The notes under the pieces are model-generated. The model ran no database searches and was not told the DNA's origin. It saw only the letters and a program-made list of their open reading frames with translations. Below are positions 18,298-26,722 of a DNA stretch of 64,000 bases, piece by piece. Source of the DNA: Rhizobium lusitanum (GTDB taxonomy: Bacteria; Pseudomonadota; Alphaproteobacteria; Rhizobiales; Rhizobiaceae); the NCBI RefSeq assembly GCF_014189535.1, contig NZ_CP050308.1, positions 1,302,001 through 1,366,000 on the forward strand. The letters are read 5' to 3'. Within the stretch, counting starts at the first letter, position 1, and each line of letters begins with the position of its first letter. The position numbers were made by a program, and so were the translations under genes.

Positions 18298-18325
18298 GTC
18301 GCGGGCAGAGAAGCCTGCCCGCGAC
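18298..18325 (-). promoter_or_regulatory. Intercistronic stem-loop between urtA and urtB
   Basis: A perfect 11-bp GC-rich stem (18298-18308 with 18315-18325) has a 6-base loop and no following U-run on the minus strand. Such hairpins after binding-protein genes often block 3' exonucleases and raise the level of the binding protein relative to the permeases. Confidence 0.55.
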
Positions 18326-18349
18326 GGTCTTGCATCAAATCGGCGGAAC

Positions 18350-19639
18350 TCAGGAACCCTTGCCGCCGCATTTGCCTGTGGCAACGTTGAAGTTGCCGCA
18401 ATTCATTGGCAGGCGCCAATCCGAGATCAGATCCTTGCTATCCGGCAGATAGTCGGACCATTCGTCGCCGACCACTTCCGGGGTCTGCGAAACGATGTCG
18501 AACTGACCATTATCCTGCACTTCGCCGATCAGCACCGGCTTGGTGATGTAATGGTTCGGCATCATGGTGGCGTAGCCGCCCGAGAGGTTCGGAACCGAGA
18601 CGCCGACGAGCGCGTCGATCACCTTGTCCGGATCGGTCGTGCCAGCCTTTTCGACAGCCTTCACCCACATGTTAAAGCCGATATAGGCAGCTTCCATCGG
18701 GTCGTTGGTGACGCGCTTGTCGTTCTTGGTGTAGGCGTGCCATTCCTTGATGAACGCGGCATTGGCAGGCGTATCGACGGACTGGAAGTAGTTCCAGGCG
18801 GCGAGATGGCCGACCAGCGGCTTGGTGTCGACGCCGGCCAGTTCTTCTTCGCCGACCGAGAAGGCGACGACAGGAATGTCTTCCGCCTTGACGCCCTGGT
18901 TGCCGAGTTCCTTGTAGAAGGGAACGTTGGCGTCGCCGTTGATGGTGGAAACGACGGCGGTCTTCTTGCCGGCGGCGCCGAAGGCCTTGATCTTCGAGAC
19001 TTCCGTCTGCCAATCGGAGAAGCCGAATGGCGTGTAATTGGTGATGATGTCTTCGTCCTTGACGCCCTTGGACTTCAGATAGGCTTCGAGGACCTTGTTG
19101 GTGGTGCGCGGATAGACGTAGTCGGTGCCTTCCAGGACCCAGCGCTGCACGCCTTCGTTCTTCATCAGATAGTCGACGGCCGGGATCGCCTGCTGGTTCG
19201 GAGCAGCGCCCGTATAGAAGACGTTGCGCTCGGACTCTTCACCTTCGAACTGGACGGGGTAGAACAGGATCGAGTTCAGTTCCTTGAACACCGGCAGGAC
19301 CGACTTGCGCGACACCGAGGTCCAGCAACCGAATACGGCCGAGACCTTGTCCTTCTGGATCAGCTCGCGCGCCTTTTCGGCAAACAGCGGCCAATCGGAT
19401 GCGGGGTCGACGACAACGGGCTCGAGCTTCTTGCCGAGAACGCCGCCCTTCTTGTTCTGCTCGTCGATGAGCATCAGCATGGCGTCTTTCAGCGTCGTTT
19501 CCGAAATCGCCATGGTGCCCGAAAGCGAGTGGAGAACGCCAACCTTGATGGTGTCGTCGGCGGCAAAGGCCCCATGGAATGCCGTTGTCGACATGATGGC
19601 GCCCAAAAGTGCGCCGGAGACGAGAGTCTTCAATTTCAT
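18350..19639 (-). CDS. urtA: Urea ABC transporter substrate-binding protein UrtA
   Basis: A 429-residue periplasmic urea-binding protein. The start at 19639 gives a classic Sec signal ('MKLKTLVSGALLGAIMS', cleavage after AFA near residue 27) with GAGGGGAAC upstream. The mature part begins 'ADDTIKVGVLHSLSGTMAISE', the UrtA hallmark, with 'PFGFSDWQTEVSKIKAFG' later. Length is normal. It heads the urt operon and is divergent from the transporter-kinase gene, 229 bases away, with a 16-bp dyad between them. Confidence 0.97.
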   Translation of the reverse strand: MKLKTLVSGALLGAIMSTTAFHGAFAADDTIKVGVLHSLSGTMAISETTLKDAMLMLIDEQNKKGGVLGKKLEPVVVDPASDWPLFAEKARELIQKDKVSAVFGCWTSVSRKSVLPVFKELNSILFYPVQFEGEESERNVFYTGAAPNQQAIPAVDYLMKNEGVQRWVLEGTDYVYPRTTNKVLEAYLKSKGVKDEDIITNYTPFGFSDWQTEVSKIKAFGAAGKKTAVVSTINGDANVPFYKELGNQGVKAEDIPVVAFSVGEEELAGVDTKPLVGHLAAWNYFQSVDTPANAAFIKEWHAYTKNDKRVTNDPMEAAYIGFNMWVKAVEKAGTTDPDKVIDALVGVSVPNLSGGYATMMPNHYITKPVLIGEVQDNGQFDIVSQTPEVVGDEWSDYLPDSKDLISDWRLPMNCGNFNVATGKCGGKGS

Positions 19640-19734
19640 GTTTAGTTCCCCTCTTTTTATCTGCCGCAACGGCTCGTAAACGAAGATTAACCGTTGCCTG
19701 CCCGGAATATCCGGCAGCGTCGGGGGAAACCACA

Positions 19735-19750
19735 TACGTAATATGACGTA
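19735..19750. promoter_or_regulatory. Palindromic operator candidate between urtA and the sensor kinase gene
   Basis: TACGTAATATGACGTA matches its own reverse complement at 14 of 16 positions. It lies about 96 bases upstream of urtA and 119 upstream of the kinase gene. The size and TACGT half-sites fit a dimeric LuxR-type response regulator, such as the one encoded at 23251-24174. Binding is inference. Confidence 0.5.
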
Positions 19751-19868
19751 GACGCCGGGGCGAAATGTGCAGTCTATGCCACTCTCATGCCCTTAAGCGC
19801 CGCATCGATCCGTGTTACGACATTTCTGGGCCGCCGAAATACTGTGGCGGAACTGCTGAAGGGTTGGC

Positions 19869-22800
19869 ATGGCAGCGCGGCAACGCATCATTCCGGTAAG
19901 ACGCGAATATAACCGCTGGGTCGCGAACCAGACGCTGGAAGACTATGCCCTGCGCTTCACCGCCAAGAGCGCCCGGCAATTTTCCTCGCAACGCATCTCG
20001 CAGACGGCGATCGGCGCCATCTCCTTCCTGGCACTGGAGGCAATCGGCGGTGCCATCACGCTTTCCTACGGCACCACCAACGCCTTCTATGCCATTATCG
20101 TCGCCAGCATCGCCATGCTGGGGATCGGCCTGCCGATCAGCCGCTACGCCATCCGCCACGGCGTCGACATCGATCTGCTGACGCGCGGCGCAAGCTTCGG
20201 CTATATCGGCTCGACCATCACCTCGCTGATCTATGCCAGCTTCACCTTCATGCTGTTTGCCATCGAGGCATCGATCATGTCCGGCGCGCTGGAGCTAACC
20301 CTCGGTATACCCTTGTGGATCGGCTATATCATCAGCGCCGTCATGGTCATCCCGCTGGTCACCCACGGCGTTAGCCTGATCAGCCGGTTCCAACTGCTGA
20401 CCCAGCCGTTCTGGATCGTGCTCAATATCCTGCCCTTCATCTTCATTGCCTTTTCCGACTGGGGGAAATTCGATCTCTGGCGCGCCTTTGCGGGCATTCA
20501 TCATGCCTCGGGCGCCCCCGGAAGCGCTGCTCCCTTCAATCTCGTCGAATTCGGCGCGGCATCCGCCGTCATTCTGGCGCTGATGTCGCAGATCGGCGAA
20601 CAGGCCGACTTCCTGCGCTTCCTACCGCCAGAAGGCCATCGCAAGTGGCGGCACCGCCTGGTGATCTTCCTCGCCGGCCCCGGCTGGGTGATCATCGGCG
20701 CGCCAAAACTGCTGGCCGGCTCGTTTCTCGTCGTCCTGACCTTAAGCTCGGGCGTCCCGGCCGATCGAGCCGCTGACCCGGCGCAGATGTACCTCACCGC
20801 CTTCGGCTACATGATCCCCTGGCACAATGCGGCATTGCTGCTGATGGTCGCCTTCGTGATGGTCTCGCAGTTGAAGATCAATGTGATGAACGCCTATGCC
20901 GGTTCGCTCGCCTGGTCGAATTTCTTCTCCCGGCTGACCCATAGCCACCCCGGCCGCGTCATCTGGCTGATCTTCAACGTCGCCATCGCGCTGCTCCTGA
21001 TGGAACTCGGCATTTACAAGCTGCTGGAGGAGACGCTCGGCATCTTCTCGATCATCGCCATGGCCTGGCTGTGCACGATCTCCGCCGATCTCTTCATCAA
21101 CAAGCCGCTCGGCCTTGCCCCGCCCGGCATCGAATTCAAGCGCGCCCATCTCTACGACATCAACCCGGTTGGCCTGGGCGCAATGGCGCTGTCGGCGACG
21201 ATCTCGCTGATTGCCCATTTCGGCGTCTTCGGCGCGGTCGCCGCCTCGCTTGCCCCCTACATCACCCTGGTCATCGCGCTGATCGCCTCGCCCACCATCG
21301 CCTGGGCAACCAAGGGCAAGTTCTATCTCGCCCGCAAGCCGCGCCAGAGCTGGAAGAACCTCAGCACCATCACCTGCTCGATCTGCGAGCATCCCTTCGA
21401 GCCGGAAGACATGGCCTGGTGCCCGGCCTATGCCGCGCCGATCTGCTCGCTCTGCTGCTCGCTCGACAGCCGCTGCCACGACATGTGCAAGCCGAAGGCA
21501 CGGCTCAACACGCAGATCGCCACCGTCGCCAAGACGTTGCTGCCGGCAACCATCGTCGCCAAGCTCGCCACCCGCCTCGGCCGCTACGGTATCGCCGTCG
21601 CCGTCGCCCTGACAGCCGTCGGCGCCATCCTCGCGATGATCGCCCATCAGGTCGGCTCCGCCTTGCCAGAGACCGCGCAGGTGGTCGACCGCACCATCCT
21701 GATCGTCTTCTTCGTCTTCGCCGTCATCGCCGGCGTCGTCTGCTGGTTCTACGTGCTTGCCCACGATAGCCGCGTCGTTGCCGAGGAGGAATCCTCGCGC
21801 CAGAACACGCTGCTGCTGAAGGAAATCGCCGCGCACAAGAAGACGGACGCCGCCTTGCAGAGCGCCAAGGAGACGGCAGAGGCCGCGAACCGCGCCAAGA
21901 GCCGCTATGTCGTGGGCTTGAGCCACGAATTGCGCACGCCGCTCAACGCCGTCCTCGGCTATGCCCAGATCCTCGAGCGCGACGAGACCATCCCAGCGCC
22001 ACGGCAATCCTCGCTGAAGGTGATCCGCCGCAGCGCCGAGCACCTGTCGGGGCTGATCGATGGGCTGCTGGATATTTCCAAGATCGAAGCTGGCCGCCTG
22101 CAGGTCTACTCCAACGAAATCAACATCAAGGACTTTCTCGACCAGATCGTCGACATGTTCCGGCCGCAGGCGCAGGCCAAGGGTCTTGTCTTCGTTTACG
22201 AGCCCACCGCCGCCCTGCCCGACTATGTCCGCACCGACGAGAAACGCTTGCGGCAGATCCTCGTCAACCTGCTCTCCAACGCCATCAAATTCACCGATAC
22301 CGGTAGCGTTCGCTTCGAGGTCAGCTATCGCAGCCAGGTCGCGACCTTCACGATTGCCGATACCGGCCGCGGGATCGCCGAGAAGGATCTCACCCGCATC
22401 TACGAACCCTTCCAGCGCGGCGAGGCCGAGAGCATCCGTCCGATGCCGGGCCTCGGCCTTGGCCTCACCATCACGCAATTGCTGACCAACACGCTCGGCG
22501 GCGAGATTGCCGTCGTCAGCGAGAAGGACAAGGGCTCGACCTTCAAAGTGCGCCTGATGCTGTCTACGGTGATCCGGCCGATGAAGCCGCCGGCGCAGGA
22601 GCAGCGGATCGTCAGCTATGAAGGCCCGCGCCGCACCATCGTCGTCGTCGACGACAATGAGGACCATCGCGAGCTGATGCGCGAGGTGCTGTCGCCGCTC
22701 GAATTCATCGTGCTCACGGCCACCGGCGGACCGGACTGTCTGACCCTGATCGAGGGCATCAAGCCGGATCTTTTCCTGGTCGACATCTCCATGCCGGGCA

Positions 22801-23258
22801 TGAATGGCTGGCAACTGGTCTCACGGCTGAGAGAGAGCGGCCAGATGGCGCCGATCCTGATGCTATCGGCCAATATCGGCGATAGCGCCGCCGCCAAGGA
22901 CAGCGACGACAGCCATAATGACGCGATCGCCAAGCCGATCGATATCCGCCAGCTGCGCGACAAGCTGGCCCTGCATCTCGGCCTGAAATGGGTCTATGCC
23001 GATGCTTCCGCACCGGTCCTGCCAAAGCCGCCTCTGCCGATGAAGAGCCCGGGGATAGAACATGTGCGCGAGTTGATACGGCTCGGCGAAATCGGCTATG
23101 TCAGAGGCATCGAGGCGAAGCTCGCGGACCTTGCCAAGCTGGATGAAAACCAACCCTTCACCGATGCCTTGCGTAGCTATGTCCAGGCCTTCAACCTCGA
23201 CGGCTTCCTGGATTTCCTGAGCAAATTCGACAACGAAAAGGTAGAACCGATTGGCTGA
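19869..23258 (+). CDS. Nucleobase-permease/hybrid histidine kinase fusion
   Basis: A 1129-residue inner-membrane protein joining a transporter to a sensor kinase. Residues about 40-475 are a 12-TM NCS1-type (cytosine/purine/hydantoin permease) domain ('FLALEAIGGAITLSYGTTNA', 'TQPFWIVLNILPF'). A Cys-rich segment with eight Cys follows at 503-540. Two more TM helices (about 578-595 and 613-637) and a short linker coiled coil follow. HisKA has phospho-acceptor H686 ('LSHELRTPLN'), and the HATPase has N box 'NLLSNAIKF' and G boxes 'DTGRGIAE' and 'GLGLGLTI'. The receiver has phospho-acceptor D972. The last 70 residues are helical with no clear Hpt histidine. AAGGG precedes the ATG. Divergent from urtA and overlapping the regulator gene, it is likely a transport-coupled nitrogen-compound sensor; the ligand (urea, purine, allantoin or other) is unknown. 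Confidence 0.88.
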   Translation: MAARQRIIPVRREYNRWVANQTLEDYALRFTAKSARQFSSQRISQTAIGAISFLALEAIGGAITLSYGTTNAFYAIIVASIAMLGIGLPISRYAIRHGVDIDLLTRGASFGYIGSTITSLIYASFTFMLFAIEASIMSGALELTLGIPLWIGYIISAVMVIPLVTHGVSLISRFQLLTQPFWIVLNILPFIFIAFSDWGKFDLWRAFAGIHHASGAPGSAAPFNLVEFGAASAVILALMSQIGEQADFLRFLPPEGHRKWRHRLVIFLAGPGWVIIGAPKLLAGSFLVVLTLSSGVPADRAADPAQMYLTAFGYMIPWHNAALLLMVAFVMVSQLKINVMNAYAGSLAWSNFFSRLTHSHPGRVIWLIFNVAIALLLMELGIYKLLEETLGIFSIIAMAWLCTISADLFINKPLGLAPPGIEFKRAHLYDINPVGLGAMALSATISLIAHFGVFGAVAASLAPYITLVIALIASPTIAWATKGKFYLARKPRQSWKNLSTITCSICEHPFEPEDMAWCPAYAAPICSLCCSLDSRCHDMCKPKARLNTQIATVAKTLLPATIVAKLATRLGRYGIAVAVALTAVGAILAMIAHQVGSALPETAQVVDRTILIVFFVFAVIAGVVCWFYVLAHDSRVVAEEESSRQNTLLLKEIAAHKKTDAALQSAKETAEAANRAKSRYVVGLSHELRTPLNAVLGYAQILERDETIPAPRQSSLKVIRRSAEHLSGLIDGLLDISKIEAGRLQVYSNEINIKDFLDQIVDMFRPQAQAKGLVFVYEPTAALPDYVRTDEKRLRQILVNLLSNAIKFTDTGSVRFEVSYRSQVATFTIADTGRGIAEKDLTRIYEPFQRGEAESIRPMPGLGLGLTITQLLTNTLGGEIAVVSEKDKGSTFKVRLMLSTVIRPMKPPAQEQRIVSYEGPRRTIVVVDDNEDHRELMREVLSPLEFIVLTATGGPDCLTLIEGIKPDLFLVDISMPGMNGWQLVSRLRESGQMAPILMLSANIGDSAAAKDSDDSHNDAIAKPIDIRQLRDKLALHLGLKWVYADASAPVLPKPPLPMKSPGIEHVRELIRLGEIGYVRGIEAKLADLAKLDENQPFTDALRSYVQAFNLDGFLDFLSKFDNEKVEPIG

Positions 23259-24174
23259 GCCCGCCCTTCCCCGCGATATAGTCTTGCTGGTGGACGATTC
23301 GCCGGAGGCACTCGGCTTCCTGACCGATGCCCTGGAGCAGTCAGGCTTCTCCGTGCTCATCGCCACATCGGGATCGGCGGCGCTCAACATTGTCGAGCGC
23401 ATCACGCCGGACCTGATCCTGCTCGATGCCGTCATGCCGTCCATGGACGGCTTCGAGACCTGCCGGCGGCTGAAGGCCAATGCCGGCGTCGCCCAGATCC
23501 CGGTCATCTTCATGACCGGGCTGACCGAGACCGAACATGTGGTGCACGCGCTGGAATCCGGCGGGGTCGACTATCTCTCCAAGCCGATTAACGTTGATGA
23601 ACTGCGCGCCCGCATCCGCGTCCACCTGCGCAATGCCCGCTCCGCCCAGAGCGCCCGCGTGGCACTCGATGCCGCCGGCCGGCACTTGCTGGCGGTCAAG
23701 GGCGATGGCGCGATCCATTGGTCGACGCCGCAGGCAACCCGCCTGATCAACGCCGCCACCGGCAGCGACGACGGATTGGAGCTGGTCGTGAAGCACATCG
23801 CCGCCTTCATGGCCGAGCGCGCGCGGCTGGGCCCGGCGCGGGACAACCTGGTCACGATCAGCAATGGCGGCCAGGCTGCCCTGCAATTCACCTTCCTCGG
23901 CGCGATCGGCGCGGACGAATATCTCTTCCGCCTGACCGCCACCAACCAGCGCGCCGATGACAGCGTATTGCGCCAGCATTTCTCGCTCACCCAGCGCGAA
24001 TCCGAAGTACTGTTGTGGATCGCCAAGGGCAAATCCAACCGCGACATCGGCGAAATTCTGGGCCTCTCCGCCCGGACGGTGAACAAGCATCTGGAGCAGA
24101 TCTATGTGAAGCTCGGCGTCGAAAACCGGGCGTCTGCCGCCGTCAAGGCGGCCCATGTGCTGCATGAGATCTAG
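23251..24174 (+). CDS. LuxR-family response regulator, partner of the permease-kinase
   Basis: A 307-residue transcription factor. It has a receiver domain (about 10-125) with acid pair D15/D16, phospho-acceptor D59 and K111, then a PAS-like middle region (about 138-235) and a C-terminal LuxR/GerE helix-turn-helix (about 245-305, 'LTQRESEVLLWIAKGKSNRD'). Translation appears to start at TTG 23251, overlapping the kinase stop by 8 bases, which indicates coupled expression. The next in-frame ATG would remove the receiver core. It likely receives phosphate from the fusion kinase and controls neighbouring operons. urtA and the kinase gene itself are the obvious targets, but this is inference. Confidence 0.9.
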   Translation: MAEPALPRDIVLLVDDSPEALGFLTDALEQSGFSVLIATSGSAALNIVERITPDLILLDAVMPSMDGFETCRRLKANAGVAQIPVIFMTGLTETEHVVHALESGGVDYLSKPINVDELRARIRVHLRNARSAQSARVALDAAGRHLLAVKGDGAIHWSTPQATRLINAATGSDDGLELVVKHIAAFMAERARLGPARDNLVTISNGGQAALQFTFLGAIGADEYLFRLTATNQRADDSVLRQHFSLTQRESEVLLWIAKGKSNRDIGEILGLSARTVNKHLEQIYVKLGVENRASAAVKAAHVLHEI

Positions 24175-24244
24175 GTGAGGCTGTCCCTCCTCCCGCTTGC
24201 GGTGTGAGGAGACTTTCCCCGAGCCGGCGGTCCCCGCCCTCAAA

Positions 24245-24273
24245 ATACAAGAAGCCCGGCCAATGGCCGGGCT
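24245..24273 (-). terminator. Rho-independent terminator after livJ
   Basis: A perfect 9-bp stem (24253-24261 with 24265-24273) is followed on the minus strand by TTCTTGTATTTT. It lies about 40 bases after the livJ stop. Confidence 0.75.
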
Positions 24274-24314
24274 CCCCAGATCGGACGCACCGCCGGAAAC
24301 CGGCGTCTCGAAGA

Positions 24315-25436
24315 TTACTTCGAGATTTCGTCGTAGGTGTACTTGCCGTCAGCACCCTTGGACCACTCGTACATGACGTAGTCCGGACGGGTGATGTCGC
24401 CCTTGGCATTGAAGCCGAGTTCGCCGATGGCGGTCTTGAACGGACCCTTTGCCTTCAGCGCGTCGGCTACAGCCATCGGGTCGTTGGAACCAGCAGCCTT
24501 GGCGGCGGCGGCAATAACCTGCAGAGCGGAGTAGGAGTAGAGCGTATAGCCTTCCGGCTCATAGCCGGCAGCGCGGAACTTGGCGACAAGATCGGCGGAA
24601 GCCGGGTTCTTGCGCGGATCCGGAGCGAAGGTCATCAGCGTACCATTGACAGCGTCGCCGGCGATCGAAGCCAGTTCGTTCGAGACGATGCCGTCACCGG
24701 ACATGAAATGAGCCTTGACGCCCTGGTCAGCCAGCTGACGCAGGATCAGGCCGGCTTCGGTGTGCAGACCGCCATAGTAGACGAAATCGACGCCAGCATC
24801 CTTCATCTTGGAGATGAGGGCCGAGTAGTCCTTATCGCCGGGGGTGATGCCTTCATAGAGAACTTCCTTCACGCCACCGGCGTTGAGGTTCTTCTTGGTT
24901 TCGTCGGCAAGGCCCTGGCCATAAGGAGTCTTGTCGTGAACGACGGCAACCTTGGCGCCCTTGAAGTGGTCGATAATGTACTTGCCGGCAACCGCGCCCT
25001 GCTGGTCGTCACGACCGCAAGTACGGAAGGTGTTCCACAGGCCGCGTTCGGTAAACTGCGGATTGGTCGAAGCGGGAGTGATCTGAAGGATGCCGTTTTC
25101 GGCATAGACTTCAGAAGCCGGGATGGAAACACCCGAGTTGAAGTGACCGACCACGAACTTGACGCCATCAGCGACGAACTTGTTGGCAACCGAAACGCCC
25201 TGCTTGGCGTCGGAAACGTCGTCGCCGAGTTCGAGCTTGAGCTTTTCGCCATTGATGCCGCCAGCTGCATTGATGTCGGCAATAGCCTGTTCAGCACCCT
25301 TCTGGAGCTGCGCGCCGAAAGCAGCATTCGGGCCTGTCAACGGACCGCCGACGCCAATGAGGATGTCAGCCTTCGCAATGCCGCTGAAAGCGATCATCGC
25401 CGACAGAGCCACGGCCGACATGAGATACTTCTTCAT
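24315..25436 (-). CDS. livJ: Branched-chain amino acid ABC transporter substrate-binding protein
   Basis: A 373-residue periplasmic binding protein of the LivJ/BraC family, with a Sec signal (1-23, ending AKA). The mature start is '[22 protein letters not shown]', followed by '[17 protein letters not shown]', '[17 protein letters not shown]' and '[12 protein letters not shown]'. It would bind Leu/Ile/Val or a broader set of amino acids, as rhizobial Bra systems do. It is separated from the DUF6867 gene by 179 bases, which probably hold its own promoter, and has its own terminator. Confidence 0.92.
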   Translation of the reverse strand: MKKYLMSAVALSAMIAFSGIAKADILIGVGGPLTGPNAAFGAQLQKGAEQAIADINAAGGINGEKLKLELGDDVSDAKQGVSVANKFVADGVKFVVGHFNSGVSIPASEVYAENGILQITPASTNPQFTERGLWNTFRTCGRDDQQGAVAGKYIIDHFKGAKVAVVHDKTPYGQGLADETKKNLNAGGVKEVLYEGITPGDKDYSALISKMKDAGVDFVYYGGLHTEAGLILRQLADQGVKAHFMSGDGIVSNELASIAGDAVNGTLMTFAPDPRKNPASADLVAKFRAAGYEPEGYTLYSYSALQVIAAAAKAAGSNDPMAVADALKAKGPFKTAIGELGFNAKGDITRPDYVMYEWSKGADGKYTYDEISK

Positions 25437-25615
25437 ATTGTTACTCCCAATTTTTTAAGCGGGTTCCGTTTGCTTTGCCCTGCGCAATACCCACCAACCA
25501 TCGCGCCGGTATACTTGCATCTCGAAGTCTGGAAAGACTGCTCTAGAAATATGTTAAGCAATTTCGCGAGCATTTCCAGCTTGGTATTCAGACTGTGCCC
25601 AGTTTCAGCGCGGTG

Positions 25616-25969
25616 TCAATTCTTCTTCTTCCATGAGAAGGCCGAGGTCTTTTCATAGAGCCAGTAATAATTGTTCACCATCTGGTCCGTACGCCGGGTC
25701 CGATATCCGGCGGTGGCGAAGATGACCAGAAGAACCACGTCGACAATATAGTTAAGAAGGTCGAACACCGGTCCGTCGAACAGCGCGTGATGCAGGAACT
25801 GCAGCGCAAGCCCAATCATGAATGTGTAGATGACCACCAGCGGATAGGAATTCCAGTTGGACGCCACCGCGCGGCCGGCGCGCCATGCAGTCCAGAAGCC
25901 CATAAGCACGATGAACACGCGAATGACCATTCGCCCGCCGGTATCGCTTTCGAAGAAAAGTCCCTGCAT
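25616..25969 (-). CDS. Small membrane protein in the liv operon (DUF6867-like)
   Basis: A 117-residue protein with three or four hydrophobic segments (about 14-32, 45-62, 67-88) and a positively charged C-terminus ending WKKKN. I believe it belongs to the DUF6867 family of Hyphomicrobiales, found next to liv genes; no function is established. It starts 24 bases after livF on the same strand, so it is co-transcribed with livHMGF. It may be an accessory subunit of the importer, which is inference from position only. Confidence 0.7.
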   Translation of the reverse strand: MQGLFFESDTGGRMVIRVFIVLMGFWTAWRAGRAVASNWNSYPLVVIYTFMIGLALQFLHHALFDGPVFDLLNYIVDVVLLVIFATAGYRTRRTDQMVNNYYWLYEKTSAFSWKKKN

Positions 25970-25993
25970 ATCAAATTCTCCGCGAAACGGGGC

Positions 25994-26722
25994 TCAATGG
26001 TGGCCGCCTTCGAGATAGGCCGCGCGCACCTCGGGATTGGCAAGCAGTTCCCTGCCCGAGCCGCTCATCGTCACCCGGCCGTTGACCATGACATAGCCAC
26101 GGTCGGACAGCTTCAGCGCCGCAAAGGCATTCTGCTCGACGAGGAAAACCGTGAGCCCCTGGGTCTTGTTCAAAACCTTGATGGCTTCGAAAATGCCCTT
26201 GACGATCAGAGGCGCGAGACCGAGCGAGGGTTCGTCGAGCAAGAGCAGTTTCGGGCGCGCCATCAGTGCGCGGCCGATCGACAGCATCTGCTGCTCGCCG
26301 CCAGACAGCGTGCCGCCGCGCTGCGACTGGCGCTCCTTCAGGCGCGGAAACAGGGTGAAGATCTTCTCGACGTCCTCGTTAAAGTATTTGAGCTTGTCGA
26401 GGCTCGCCCCCATCTGCAGATTTTCATAGACCGTCATGCGCGGGAAGATGCGTCGTCCTTCCGGTGACTGCGCGATGCGCAGTCGAGCGATCTCATGCGT
26501 CGGCATGCGGGTGATGTCCTTGCCATCGAAGGTCACCGAACCGGCGCGGGCCTGCGGGCTGCCGCAGATCGTCATCATCAGCGTCGACTTGCCGGCACCG
26601 TTGGCGCCGATCAGGCTGACGATTTCGCCGCTGTTGACTTCGACATCAACGCCGGCAAGAGCACGGATATTGCCATAATAGGTTTCGACGCCGGCAACTT
26701 TCAGAAGCGGTTGGCCCGTCAT
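25994..26722 (-). CDS. livF: Branched-chain amino acid ABC transporter ATP-binding protein LivF
   Basis: A 242-residue ATPase with Walker A 'GANGAGKSTLMMTICG', signature 'LSGGEQQMLSIGRALM', Walker B 'LLLLDEPSLGLAP' and the LivF C-terminus 'GRELLANPEVRAAYLEGG'. Its start overlaps the livG stop by one base (TGATG), so the two are translationally coupled. Confidence 0.95.
   Translation of the reverse strand: MTGQPLLKVAGVETYYGNIRALAGVDVEVNSGEIVSLIGANGAGKSTLMMTICGSPQARAGSVTFDGKDITRMPTHEIARLRIAQSPEGRRIFPRMTVYENLQMGASLDKLKYFNEDVEKIFTLFPRLKERQSQRGGTLSGGEQQMLSIGRALMARPKLLLLDEPSLGLAPLIVKGIFEAIKVLNKTQGLTVFLVEQNAFAALKLSDRGYVMVNGRVTMSGSGRELLANPEVRAAYLEGGHH

Noticed and set aside
17438..19645. 735-codon plus-strand frame opposite urtB/urtA
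   Set aside because: Antisense to two certain transporter genes, with low-complexity His/Arg/Asp-rich translation.
19765..19785. Sigma-54 promoter in front of urtA (TGGCATAGACTGCA on the minus strand)
   Set aside because: The GG-to-GC spacing is 9 rather than 12 bases, so it cannot serve as a -24/-12 element.
20742..22814. 690-codon minus-strand frame opposite the permease-kinase
   Set aside because: Antisense shadow; the plus strand carries unmistakable permease and kinase motifs.
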